DNA of 64,000 bases from Chloranthus sessilifolius (lineage: Eukaryota; Streptophyta; Magnoliopsida; Chloranthales; Chloranthaceae): the NCBI GenBank assembly GCA_021018995.1, contig CM037593.1, positions 39,445,810 through 39,509,809 of the forward strand. Direction: 5' to 3'. The first letter of the stretch is position 1. Each line of letters opens with the position of its first letter. A program made the position numbers and the translations under genes. The notes under the pieces are model-generated. The model was given only the letters and a program-made list of their open reading frames with translations. It did no database searches and was not told the DNA's origin. Below, piece after piece: positions 1 through 11,345 of the stretch.

Positions 1-1740
1 GTGTGAGGGGGGAGGTGAGTCAGGGAGAGGTGTATACTCTAGGTTGATGTCTCCTAGGATAGTAGACATCATAGTGGAAAATTCCTCTCTTGAAAATGGC
101 TCACTATCATGGGATAAGGGAATGGATTGGTTTACAGGCTCACTAGGGATAGGTATAAAAGGTGGGGAAGTCTCAATGGAATAATGTGGGGTTTCAAAGG
201 TGTGAGCTTCAGGTTCATATGGTGTGGGTATCGATTATGGAATGATAGTAGGTGCAGGGATTGGAAGTGTTTGGGTTATATAGGTGGGTTGGGGTGCAGT
301 AGGGGTTTTAAAAGTTTCCCTTTTCTTCTGGTATGGGATCTTGACTGGCGGGCTAGGGTGGGCTGGAAAATAGGTAGGGGGATAGTGGTTATCATGGTTG
401 GTCTTAAGATTGGGGTGGTTAATGTTGTGGTGATTGGGGAGATAGGCTCAGGTAAGGGTATTGTGCTTATGAGGGGTTGTGATTTCTGGATGAAGGGTGG
501 AGGTGGTGGGGCAATTTGTGTAGATAAAGCTGAGAGAGAGGGGGTGTGTGTTGGCAATGAGGTTGGGGGCTGGCTGGCCCAACAGAGGCTGCTGCCTCAA
601 CAGTAGCAGCAGCAGTAGCAACCACTTCCTGATTGGTGGGGGCTGCTTCTCCCAATAATTCCTTCCTCTTCTTCCACTTTCCCATCATTGTGCCACTGAT
701 ACCCCATTGTTTCTTTCCATGATTTTTAGGGTTCAGGGCCACTGTCTCCTCCTCCCTTTTGAAGGGATACTTTCCAAGTTGTAGCAAGGCAATGATCAGC
801 CTACAATAGGGGAGGGCCTAAGGTTTTTCCTTTACCTTCACCTTCACACACAGATCTTTAATTCCCTCAAAAATTAACTTGGCTGCATCCAAGTAGTGGT
901 TTCTGTGAAATGAGAGGAGGGCATCAACTATGGGGTACCTCCTCTCTTGCTCATGACCAGAGCAATATACATTTTTCCTCAACACTGCATCCATGAGCCT
1001 GAGTTTGGGATTTAGGTTTCTCTTTCTCATTGAGTTTCCTGAGGCAGTGATTCCTCCAGTTAATTCTGTTGCAATTTTAGTAATGGAGGCTATCAAGGGG
1101 GAGGGGGGCAAACTGCACTCAGGGTTATACCCAGCTGGTATCCTTAATATTGCTGCAATGTCTGCTTGGTTGAACAGCATCTGAAAGTCATCAATTAAGA
1201 CCAGCAGTGCTGGGTTCCCATCATCACCCATTTTTAACTTCATATTTTGATAGAAAAATCTCACTATCTTTGGGAAAACCAACTGGATTGGGGGCCTCAA
1301 CAGGGGCAGTAGAGATGCATTGGTCAGATACTCAATGGAGGCAGAGGTCTCTGGTAGCTCCTCAAAGTAGGCTTTATCAAAAATGGTTTTAGCCTTCAGC
1401 GGAATTGCCGACACAAACTCAGAAGGGGCCCTGAGGTATTCAGTATTCTCTTCCTCTGCAACCTCAGGGGCCACAGTCTTGCCCTTTATCTATTTCTTCT
1501 TTGAAATTTTAGGGCTCTCAGTAGGTGGGTGCTATCTGGCCCTCTTCTTTGGGGCAGATTTCTTCTTTTCCTTTAAAAATGTGGGGTCAGCATCAGGAGA
1601 GGGCACCGCAGAGGTCTCCATTGTGGAGGCCTCTGCAATCCTTGTGGATTTCCTAGTGGCCACAGGGCAGCCACTAGGAGTAGGGTTTAGCATAGCCACC
1701 AATGTATTGATGAAATTTGCACTCTTGGCCATGGGTGCTC
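1..1740 (-). pseudogene. ORF2 of copy M: plant transposon-protein-like extra ORF
   Basis: The product starts MAKSANFINTLVAMLNP, followed by a basic segment (KKKSAPKKRAR) and a conserved globular region (1474-818) with blocks such as FDKAYFEELPETSASIEYL, LLPLLRPPIQLVFPKIVRFF and MDAVLRKNVYCSGHEQERR. It resembles the putative plant transposon protein domain found as an extra ORF in Athila-group elements. A Pro/Thr/Ala-rich low-complexity tail follows and leaves the window. The X copy (11346-12871) is clearly homologous throughout. The role is unknown: the basic segment suggests nuclear entry or nucleic-acid binding, but that is inference. Broken. Confidence 0.65.
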
Positions 1741-2916
1741 ATAAATTTATTTTTATTTTTTTAAATGAGGGTAAACAAATCTCGAAAAATGCAGAAGGCA
1801 ATGAGTACACACATAAGCACTAAATTTTGGCCCTACTTTTCTCTGAAAATCAAATCAATCACAGAACAGAGAGTAAATGGAGATCGTACCATTTGAGAGA
1901 TAGGGTTCCACCTCAACGTGTTCACAGCGGCTCAAATCCCCTCAAACCTTGTTCAAAGAGATCAGAAGGTGCTAGGGAACAAAATGGTAAGAGGAAAATG
2001 CTTAAGGTGGAGTGGCTTAAGGGGTAGAGAAGAAAGAAAGAACTAGGAGCTCTGGTTGAGTGCACCAAAAACTAGGGCAAACAGATGAAATGAAGAAAAT
2101 GAGGGGTTTCGCTGAGTTTATAGAGCAAATCCCACGGTTCGCGCAGTTGGTAATAGGTGCTCGCGAAGTAGTATTTTTGCACAGTTGGCTTTTAAGTTTG
2201 CGAGATGATCTATGCACTGAAGGGCAAACTGCCTCACATTGAGAATCACGGAGCTGACTCAGTGGTGCTAGTGAGTGAGGCTCTGTGCTACTTCAGAGAG
2301 TTACCTCGCACAACTCTCACACATAACATCACTAAAGCCATGCTTCACATACAGATTTGGTTCGCGGAGCAGAAGTAGCTCCGCGAGGTAATTTTTTTTA
2401 CAGCCTTTGCTCATGCTTTTAGCACGCGAGGAAGCCCAGTGGTGGCTTGTGTAGCAAATTTAAGCTTTCTTCAGCTCAACGAGACAACATAACTTCTCAA
2501 CCTTTACTCAGCTCAGTGCAGCACAGTGGCTAGTACATCAATGCTATTGTGTACCCAACCATTGTGCATGGGCACCAAACCTCATACAGGTAATTCATTT
2601 TAATCATGAAACACATGCCCATTTAAATCAACAAATTCATCAACATTGCAGGATTCTAAAGATAGTTTTTCAGATGAAGTTAATGCAATTATGATGAGAG
2701 CACCTCAACCAATCATCCATAATCATGAACAGCAAATTCCAATGACAAAAATGTACATGTATCTAACTCAAAATTCAACACAAAATTCAAAAACAAATAG
2801 ATAAAATAAGACAAGAAAATCATTGTAACACTAAAAATACCACTGACGGAATTCTATAGAACACAAATCCAAACAGAATTTTCATACATATGGTACATTT
2901 ATTGTCAATATTTGGA
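1741..2916 (-). other. Spacer between gag and ORF2 of M, no pol seen
   Basis: About 1.18 kb where an autonomous Athila element would carry protease, RT, RNase H and integrase. I see none of their motifs on either strand. Parts near 2100-2420 carry CG-containing words (cgcgag, ctccgcgagg) like those in the LTR U3, and the stretch before ORF2 could be its own leader. Copy X has a spacer of matching size. Confidence 0.6.
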
Positions 2917-4449
2917 TCACTGGCCACTTGCCTCCTCCTGAGTAGAGGATGCATCACCAATCATAAATTGACCTTTCGGGTTTGTTAGGGGCTGACTAGG
3001 CAATTTTCCTTCCTCCCTCCTATTCATAGCATTACAAATCTGACCCAGCTGGTCCTCAATCTTCTTGATGCTCTGCCCATGAGAATTGACAGTTTGCACC
3101 AAGCTCCCCAAATTCTGCATTGAAGCCAGCATCTGCTCTTCAAATGAAGAGGATCTGGGCTATTTTGGGGGCAGGGCCAACTTGTTAGACTGTGGGGTAG
3201 GTAACAGAAAATTTTGCCTTGGTGGGTAACCTTGATTAAACTTGTGCTTGGGTTTGTAAGGAGCTACCATTTGCTGCTGCTGGGATTGAGCATAAGAATC
3301 TTGTCCCCACCTCAGATTTGGGTGATCTCTCCAAGAATACCCAACAAGCTGCTACCTAAAAGTTTGAGCAGCATTGGCATGCTCCACAACAAAATCAGAA
3401 AATTGGTTGGCAGATGGACAATCATGAATAGAATGTGTGAGGGATTGGCATATCAGACATGCCTCCACCTGTGCAACCATTCGGGGCTGCATCGCATTCA
3501 TCGATTTGTCAAACTTCAAGCTCAGGTTGTCCACCTTTCTCTTCAGATCACCTTGCACCTTTATTTCATATATTCCACCTCTAGGGGTGGCCTCTTTCAC
3601 CATCTTAGCTAGAATCTGGCTGTCATTGCGTGACAGAGATTCCTGCTGTATGAAATTTTCTCCTATTATGTCAAACAGCTCCCATGCTTCCTCAGCTGTC
3701 TTGTGGAGGTAGCTACCACCACAAGAAGCATCCACCATATCCTTGCTCTTAGCATTAATTCCTTGATAAAATACTTGGACAAGTTGCCACATTGGGATTT
3801 GGCGGTGGGGGCATTATTTTAACATTTCCTGGAATCTTTCCCAAGCTTCAGAAAAATTTTCAGTTGAGGACTGAGTGAATGACAAAATATATATCCTCGT
3901 CTGACTTGTTTTGTTCATGGGAAAGAACTTAGTTAAGAATTTGGTTTGAAGGTTACTCCATGGTTGTATGCTATTGGCTGGGAGCTTTGATAGCCATGTG
4001 CTGGCTTTTTCCTTTAGTGAGAAAGGAAAAAGCCTCAATTTAGTGCCCTCAGGCCCCAAGCCAGCAATGCTGAAGGTAGTGCAAAGTGCTAAAAATTGGT
4101 CTATATGCTTGAAGGGATCTTCTTTACTCAGCCCATGAAATGAAGGCAGCATACTAATGGTGGAGGATTTAATTTCATAGTTCCCCTCAACAAAGGGAAA
4201 CTGAATGCAGAAAGGCGAGGTGTACTCTCCAGGTGCGTTGTATTCTTTTAATGTCCTCTGCCTCTTAGCCATAATAGTTGGTTCAGATTCAATAGCAGAG
4301 CCCTTTGGTGTGTGTCTTGGTCTAAGGATCCTTCCAACCTTTGGATTTGGAAGTTCTAGCTCAGGGTTTAAAGACCTTCTATCAGGCATATACTCACATC
4401 CACAGTAAGTACAAAAAATACTCACAAGCACACACAAAGAATATTTCAA
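2917..4449 (-). pseudogene. gag: gag of copy M
   Basis: Capsid/nucleocapsid polyprotein remnant. The first block (4449-3814) holds the retrotransposon gag core (SMLPSFHGLSKEDPFKHID, then LRLFPFSLKEKASTWLSKLP and a WSNLQTKFLTKFFP-like stretch), typical of Athila/Tat gag. A later block (3792-3352) has a clean zinc knuckle CLICQSLTHSIHDC (CX2CX4HX4C) near 3420-3462. The C-terminal part (to 2917) ends NRREEGKLPSQPLTNPKGQF and so on; the same C-terminus appears in copy X at 7417-7557. Upstream, 4450-4708 is an untranslated leader behind the primer site. The reading frame is not intact overall. It would package element RNA in cytoplasmic particles if functional. Confidence 0.85.
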
Positions 4450-4708
4450 ACAAAAATTAATAGCTACTCAGATTTATACTAAACAAACACAGGGAAGTAA
4501 GCATAAATAGACTGAGATTTAAGGGGAAGGAAGTGCAAATAGAGCTAGCTACACTCCAGCTGCAACTTTAGCTTCTCCCTTCTTCTGTTGTCCATTTTTG
4601 CAAAATTCCACAGAATCAATAGTACTTTTATTCTAGATTAGTCACAGCTACAAAGAATTGGTTAGTCTAAATTATAATACAACTCAGGTCTACTAAAAAG
4701 ATCAATAT

Positions 4709-4726
4709 TCCCCGGCAACAGTGCCA
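4709..4726 (-). other. Primer binding site, tRNA-Asp type
   Basis: The minus strand reads TGGCACTGTTGCCGGGGA, 6 bases inside the LTR end. It matches the complement of the plant tRNA-Asp 3' end at 16 of 18 positions, the primer usual for Athila-type elements. Confidence 0.85.
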
Positions 4727-6342
4727 AAAACTTGTTGGTCGCATTTGGACTGCTACTGCTATTTTATTAGAAATCAATGGAGAGAATAAATCAAGAGTGG
4801 AGATGGGGAGATGAGTCATTACAGCAAGTCTGAAACACACATAGTCTTATAAGATACAGGGTCCATTGTAGAAAGTTTTGATAAGTAAGAGTTTGTCCCA
4901 CAGGGAAATTGATCAAGAACCCAAAATGGGCTATAATAGTAGGCATCCAAATCTAGCTACAGATCTGAGAATCCTAAAGAAAGGGAGTTGGGTGTCACAA
5001 CTATACTAAATTAATCCTAAGAGCAGAGAAATAAAATGTAGCCCTATCCTAAAGAAAGGGTTAAGAGGAAGATGGTGGTACTGTGTGCCAAAATAAAATA
5101 CAAAAATTATGAGAAGTAAGCAGGTTAAGCTAGAGTTAAAGCAGTGATGTAACTTAGATTTAGTCTGTCTCTGCAGTGTTCTTTGCTGAGATGCTATTAA
5201 ATGCCTCAATAAGGTAAAAATATCTGATTTAACCCATGCCATTTGGGGCGCTCTTAGGGCTATACTCTGTCCACTTTAATGGTCACAGGGTATCCGATAG
5301 AGTTTGTCAAATCTCATTAGTTAAAATAGGCTTTGCCAATCTTACCCATAGGAGTGGACTGATCATTCCCCCAGTCACTGGGCCAGATCCAATCATGAAT
5401 ACTATTACAGTACTATATAATGTCAGTGCTATAAGCTCTCCAGATCTGCGCACAGACCTGGCTGACATCCATAGGTATTCCAACTCATAAGATCCTAAGT
5501 GCTTTGCTAAGGCTAACTGCTCACTAGTGCCCACAAAAAGGACCATGCAACAGGTTTAATAAGGCTTTAGATTCAGCTGGTCATTGTTATAAATGGCCTA
5601 CAATGACTCAACCTCCAGTTGCAATTACTACAAAGAGATCAGATCTAACATCTGATGTCGGCTAGGTAAAATAGAAGGGAGCCAGTTCCTGTACAAACCT
5701 CCTCACAAGGCTCTAGAAGCTCATGTGCAGGGGAGAAGAATCCTTCTCAAACATGTGAATGGACACAATCTTACGGCTATACTCTGTCTACTTGAATGGT
5801 CACAGGATATCCCATTAGTCTGTCCAAACAACAGACGCCTGAGAAAGAACATTAAAATTGCTGCAACCACCATTTCCACAGGCCTCCGAGCTCCCTGGAT
5901 CTCACTATAGATCCAGCACTGCTTTCCATGGGGCTATCAAACTAAGGAAAATCAGATGGTAAATAATAGATCTACTAGAAACTGAATGGGTTAGTCTCAA
6001 ATACATGGATCCTATAGACATCTAAAGAAACAATAAGATCTTTAGATTCAATTAGGCATTAAAACGGCAATCCATTGATGAACACAAAACTTACAATGAA
6101 CTGTCTCCAGGTTGCAACCTGTATACAACTACTCATCCACAATCCCAATGTATACCAAAAACCTATTACAAACTGAAATAAAACTAAACCTAGCTGCTTA
6201 CAGGGGGGTTAGTCAGCAAGTGCTGGGCTAAGAGAAAAGAAAAATAAAAAAAAGAGATGATCAAACCCTAACCCTAGCCTGCTAGAGTTCTCAGCCGATA
6301 GAGGATGAAGGAAAGATGTTAATAATAAACTCTAAGTACAGC

Positions 6343-6349
6343 TTATATA
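6343..6349 (-). promoter_or_regulatory. TATA box of the M LTR
   Basis: TATATAA on the minus strand, about 1060 bp from the LTR start. The same position carries TATATAA in the solo LTR and in the 3' LTR of X, so this is the likely U3/R promoter of the family. Confidence 0.65.
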
Positions 6350-6599
6350 CTCTGTCCATAAGGCTTTTCCTCTGAAGAGATTAACCCTAATTTTTCTAAT
6401 AGATGTGGCACTGTTTCAACCCTTGGATGGCTGGAGATATACACCTCAAAATTTGTGCCTTGGGAAGTGTGCCCTAGGCTTGGAAAATTCCTAAAAAGTC
6501 CTTTAGTTAAAAGTGAGAAGTGGAGATCCGAGCTTTGCGGGGCTGGCATCTGCATTAGTTCATTCACACAGTTGCAGAGCCATCATAGAGTAGCCTTTA

Positions 6600-7085
6600 G
6601 TTGGTGAGAAGTGCTTACTCGTACAGTCAATCTTCGATTCATCGCATAGTTCATTTGCGCTGCCTTGCTGTCACGGAGATGATCTGGAGCGCCAGGACTC
6701 TTCGCGTAGATAGAGCATCAGAAGCTCTCTCTCTTGCTGAGTGCTTGCGCAATAAGGTGTCTACGCTCTCATAGTACTGATTAGGCTCAGGGTGCTCAAG
6801 AGCTGTGCGAGAGAAATTCTGGGCGTCTCTCTCTTCTTTGGCTACACAAGAACTCCGCGAGGTGATAGATTGTTCTTTGTGCGTATGAATTCGCTATGTT
6901 CTGCACGCAGCTACTTTGGGCTCAATCTTCTCGGGGAAAAATTCTGAGAGTTTTAAACCGTGAGATCTTTGCGATGTCTTTTTTGTTCTCCTCTTGACTA
7001 CGTGGCCGATCTGTGCGAGGGCAACTTTCACTGCATCATTAGCTTTGCGAGGGGGATCCTCAACTCTGCGAGATGATTCTTTTTT
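6600..7085 (-). promoter_or_regulatory. U3 cluster of GCGAG-type motifs (copy M)
   Basis: A run of short degenerate repeats with a CG core (variants of ctCGCGAGg, tgCGCGAGt, ctCGCAGAG) at irregular spacing, about 320-810 bp from the LTR start and upstream of the TATA box. The solo LTR and the X LTR have equivalent clusters at the same offset. The function is inferred only: U3 enhancer or protein-binding array. Confidence 0.5.
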
Positions 7086-7416
7086 CACTCTGATGCATTG
7101 CATTTGCTACTGTTGCAGCCTCCTCCATTCTCAGCTAACTTCTTTCATCTACTAGGCTTTTGGACAATGATGACCAGCAATTGAATCACCATGGTGACCA
7201 CTATCAGGGTGTTCCATTAGACTTTTGCTCGGCTGTCACCTTTACATGTATTCCCTCTCTTCTTTTAACCAATAAGCATGGATTTTGTATTAAGATGCAC
7301 AGATTATTACTAACTGTAAAACAAACTTAAAACATGATTATTAGTGAGCTTTAAGGTCCAGCAAAGGCTAGGTTAAGAGGTGAAGAGTGGTACTTTTTAG
7401 TGAATAACAACCAAGT

Positions 7417-7557
7417 AGGTCGAATTTGTAATGCTTTGAATAGGAGAGAAGAGGGTAAACTGCTTAGTCAACCATTAGCCAACCTGAAAGGGCTTTACAT
7501 GATTGGAGATGCATCCTCTACCCATGTGGAGGATAATTTAGTAGGTCAAGGCAACTG
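7417..7557 (+). pseudogene. gag: gag C-terminal remnant of copy X
   Basis: The translation carries CNALNRREEGKLLSQPLANL and GDASSTHVED, matching the C-terminus of M gag (CNAMNRREEGKLPSQPLTNP, GDASSTQEE). The match begins immediately beside the outer end of the M LTR, which shows that M landed in this gag. Fossil fragment. Confidence 0.85.
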
Positions 7558-8168
7558 AGGAGGTCACTGAGAATAAACTTGAGATGAAGGTGAGTTGTGA
7601 AGAACCAAAGATGAAGGTGAGTTGTGAAGAACCAAAGAATGTATGTACCATATGTATTAATTATGTGTTTTGCTTTGTGTTGCTTAGAAAATTTTCATTT
7701 ACGACTTTCAGGATGTGATTTGCTTGTGTGTTTGATTTTATTTTGTTTTGTTTTGTTTGGAGTGTAAGTTCATATTTGTCATCTGAATTTTGATACTCAT
7801 ATCTGTTGGTAATGATTAAGATACTCTCACATTACATTTCATGAATTTGATCTGAATGATTATCTTTGGAATTCTGAAAGTGTGATATTTCAATATTGAT
7901 AAAGGGTAACTTAACTGTCATGATGAAATGGAGTACACGTCTTCAAATGGTGCTGGTGCATACTGAATTGGTGCATGATCTTATACATGCACAGGCCAGG
8001 GCATTAGCCCAAAGAAAAGTTTAACTGTAGCTCTCTCGCGAGGCTATATAGCCTAAATTTCAAGCTCACGAGCCACCTGAAGCTTTCTCGCAGAGTTTTG
8101 ATGGATATTTTGTAGTGTACGAGAACTTCGCGAGCACAAGGACATATGCTGCAGCCTGATAATGAGCC
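7558..8168 (+). other. gag-ORF2 spacer of X (left half), with a 27-bp tandem duplication
   Basis: No coding capacity is recognised. Two exact 27-bp copies lie side by side at 7583-7609 and 7610-7636 (unit gatgaaggtgagttgtgaag plus 7 more). From about 8015 the sequence has CG-core words (ctcgcgagg, cttcgcgagc) like the family U3. The spacer continues at 10852 after the solo LTR. Confidence 0.6.
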
Positions 8169-8499
8169 TGTTATACACTGAAAAGTACTATTTTTCACCT
8201 CTTAACCTAGCCTTTGATGGACCTTAAAGCCCACTAATAATTATTTGTTAAGTATATTTTATAGGTAGTAATAAAATATGTAGCTTAATATAAAATCCTA
8301 GCTTTTTGGCCTAAGGAAGAGAGAGAATACAAGCAAAGATGACAGCTGAGCCAAACCCTAATGGAACACCTTGGTAGTGCTCACCATGGTGACTTACTGT
8401 TGCTGATCATCATTGACCTAAAGTCTAGCAGATGACTAAAGTCAAATGAGAAGGAAGGATGCTACAACAGCAGCAAGTGTAGTGCAGCAGAGTGTTAAG

Positions 8500-9060
8500 A
8501 AACAGACCTCGCAGAGTTGAGGAGCCTCCTCGTGAAGCTAAAAATGTAGTGGAAGAAGCTCTCGCATAGATAGGCTGGCAGTCAAGAGGAGAGCTATAAA
8601 GACATCGTGAAGATCTCGCGGTGTAAAACCTTCAAAATTCATGGTCGCGAAGCTCTCGCAGAGATCAAGCCTCAAAGCAACCGTGCGAGGAACACAGCGA
8701 GCCCATATGTATAGAGAACAAATAGTCACCTCGCAGAGTTCTCGCATGGCCCTAGAAGAGAGACGCCCAAAATTCCCCTTGTACAAATCTCGCGCACTCT
8801 GGAGCCTTACAAGTTACTACGCGAGCACAAGAACCCACCTGCGCGAGTACTTAGCAATAGAGAGCTCCTAAAGCTCTACTGTGCGAAACACCCTGGCTCT
8901 CCAGATCATCTTCGTAATAGCACTACGACATGAAGCAACTGCGCTATTCACTAAAGGTTTACTGTGCAAATGAGCCCTTCCCATTAGCCAAAGGCAACTC
9001 TGCGAAATCAAAGCAACTGCGCGAGTAAACTAAAATAGCTGCCAGCCTCACAAAGCGCAG
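8500..9060 (+). promoter_or_regulatory. U3 cluster of GCGAG-type motifs (solo LTR)
   Basis: Many spaced copies of short CG words (ctcgcagag, ctcgcgcac, tacgcgagc, ctgcgcgag) about 330-890 bp from the LTR start, upstream of the TATA box. The offset and character match the M and X LTRs. Inferred regulatory array. Confidence 0.5.
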
Positions 9061-9239
9061 ACTCTCCACTTCTCAGTTTTAACTTAGGAACATTTTGGGA
9101 ATTTCCCAAGGCTAGGGCACACTTCCTGAGGTGTGGATTTTAAAGCGCACATCTTGAGACATTCAAGGGTTGTAACAGTGCCACATCTGCTGGAAAAATT
9201 AGGGTTAATCTCTTTAGAGCTAAGGCCATTTTGACAGAG

Positions 9240-9246
9240 TATATAA
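9240..9246 (+). promoter_or_regulatory. TATA box of the solo LTR
   Basis: TATATAA about 1070 bp from the LTR start, in the context acagagtatataagctatac. The M LTR has the same box at the equivalent place. Confidence 0.65.
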
Positions 9247-10851
9247 GCTATACTTAGAGTTTGTTATTTTCATCTTTCCTTCATCCTCTGCTGGCTGAGA
9301 ACTATAGCAGGCTGGGGTTAGGGTTTGATCACCTCTTTTTCCTATATTTCTTCTCTCTTAGCTCAGCACTTGTTGGCTAATCCTCCTGTAAGCAGCTAGG
9401 TTTAGTTTTATTCCAGTCTTGTAATAGATTTTGGTATACATTGGGATTCAGATGAGCAGTTGTATACAGGCTGTAGCCTAGAGACACTCAATTGTAAGTT
9501 TTGTGTTCATCAATGGATTGCCGTTTTAATGCTTAATTGAATCTAAAGATCTTATGATTTCTTTAGATGTCTATAGGATCCATGTATTTAGGACTAACCT
9601 ATTCAGTTTCTAGTAGATCTATTACTTGCCATGCGATTTCCCTTGGTTTGATAGCCCCATGGAAAGCAATGCTAGATCTGTAGTGAGAACCAGGGAGCTC
9701 GGAGGCCTGTGGACCATGGTGGCTATAGCAGCTTTCATGTTCTTTCTCAGGCCTCTATGGAATGGACAGACCAATGGGATACCCTGTGACCATTCAAGTG
9801 GATAGAGTATAGTCCTAAGGTTGTGTCCATTCACATGTTTGAGAAAGATTCTTCTCCTCTACACATGAGCTTCTAGAGCCTTGTGAGGAAGTTTGTACAG
9901 GAACTGGCTCCCCTCTATTTTACCAAGCCGACATCAGATGTTAGATCTGGTCTCTTTGTAGTAATTATAGCTTCAGGCTAAATCATTGCAGGCCATTTGT
10001 AGCAATGACCAATTGAACCTATTGCATGGTCCTTTTTGTTGGCACTAGTGAGCAATTAGCCTTAGCAAAGCACGTAGGATCTTATGGGTTGGAATACCTA
10101 TGGATGTCAGCCAAGTTTGTGCGTAGATCTGGAGAGCTTCTAGCATTGGCATTACATAGTACTGTAATAGTATTCATGGCTAGAGCTGGTCCAGTGGCTG
10201 TGGAAATGATCGATCCACTCTTCTGGATTAGACTAGCAAATTTCTGATTTAACTAATGGGATTTGACAGACTCTATCGGATACCCTGTGACCATTGGAGT
10301 GGACAGAGTATAGCTCTAAGAGCGCCCCAAATGACATGGGTTAAACTGAGAACTTATACCTTGTTGAGGCTTTTAATAGCATCTCAGTAAGGAGCACTGT
10401 AGAGACAGATTAAATCTAAGTTACATTACTGTATCATCAACTCTAGCTCTACCTGCTTACTTCTCATAATTTTTATATTTTATTTTGGCACACACTACCA
10501 CCATCCTCCTCTTAACCCCTTTCTTTAGGATAGGGCTACATTTTATTTCACTACTTTTAGGATTAATTTAGTGTAGTCGTGACACCCAACTCCCTTTCTT
10601 TAGGATTGTCAGATCTGTATCCAGATCTGGAAGCCTACTATTATAGCCCATTTTGGGTTCTAGATCAATTTCTCTATGGGACAAACTCTTACTTATCAAA
10701 ACTTACTACAATGGACCCTGTATCTTGCGGGACTGTGTGTATTTCAGACTTGTTGTGCTGACCAATCTCCAATTCCCCACTCTTGATTTATTCTCTCCAC
10801 TGTTCTTAATAAAACATGCAGTAAGAGTCTCAAAAGACCGACAACAGAGCC

Positions 10852-11345
10852 CCATGAGGTGCTTGAGACTCACATTTTAATGCTTGCGAGGCTTCGCTCC
10901 TCCAGCTGTACGAGGAATGTACTCCACGAGAACCTAGCCACAGTTGCGCGAAGCACGGGTTTAGCCCTAAAAACCCTACGAATGTCTCCATTTTCTTCAT
11001 TCTATCTTTTTGCCCTAACTTTTCCTGCGCACTTTCGAGCTCTCCCTTTTTCTTCTTTCTTCTATACTACCCTTTCCACTAAACCGCAGCTAGTTTCCTC
11101 ATAAATTTTTACTCCCCATCACCTCCTGGTCACTTTAAGATAGGTTTGGGGGAATTTGAACATCTGTGCAATGTGTGAAGTGAAACCCTAGCGATCATTT
11201 GGTAAGATTTCTCACTCCCCCTCATTCGCTTTAAGTGGACATTAATTCAGTGCAAATAGTGAGCAATTGGGAGTCTATTTTATTTGTGAAGAGTGCATTA
11301 CAATTGCTGGTATTTTGAAACCTAATTTGGAGAAATTAAATAGTT
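10852..11345 (+). other. gag-ORF2 spacer of X (right half)
   Basis: Non-coding, continuing from 8168 across the solo LTR. It holds a few CG-core words (gcttgcgagg, tgcgcgaagc) and then a pyrimidine-rich stretch ahead of the ORF2 start. It may act as a leader or promoter for ORF2; that is inference only. Confidence 0.5.

Larger units (their letters stand above)
1..7409 (-). mobile_element. Copy M: Athila-like Ty3/gypsy LTR retrotransposon, non-autonomous, runs off the left edge
   Basis: Reading leftwards from 7409 the parts are: 5' LTR (7409-4733), tRNA-Asp-type primer site (4726-4709), gag (4449-2917), spacer, and a second ORF (1740 to the window start). No protease, RT or integrase is recognisable between gag and the second ORF. 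The related copy X has the same order and nearly the same spacing (about 1.1-1.2 kb from gag end to ORF2 start), so the layout looks like a family trait. The 3' LTR lies outside the window. M sits inside the gag of copy X; the 5 bases next to the LTR (7410-7414, accaa) should be the target duplication, but its partner is out of view. The coding parts are broken in several places. Age: fairly young by nesting order. Confidence 0.85.
4733..7409 (-). repeat. 5' LTR of copy M (2677 bp)
   Basis: The ends are TGTTATTCAC at 7409 and ACCAACA at 4733, a TGTT/AACA inverted terminal pair. It aligns from end to end with the solo LTR at 8169-10846, which is 2678 bp. Shared landmarks are the first block (ttttcacctc-taacctagcc-ttgctggacc), a TATA box, an internal copy of the cctgtgaccatt-gagtggacaga motif repeated twice about 510 bp apart (5265-5330 and 5777-5825), and a common 3' end just before the primer site. 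Confidence 0.92.
8164..10851 (+). mobile_element. Solo LTR with perfect 5-bp target duplication
   Basis: The LTR proper is 8169-10846 (2678 bp), starting TGTTATACAC and ending CGACAACA. It is flanked by gagcc at 8164-8168 and gagcc at 10847-10851. It aligns along its whole length with the M LTR and contains no internal element sequence, so it is the product of LTR-LTR recombination of an insertion into the X spacer. The intact duplication implies that the two LTRs of one insertion recombined. Confidence 0.95.

Noticed and set aside
5307-5546. Small ORF in the LTR, also open in the solo LTR
   Set aside because: Conserved openness in only two close copies is weak; noted as a low-interest observation rather than annotated as a gene.
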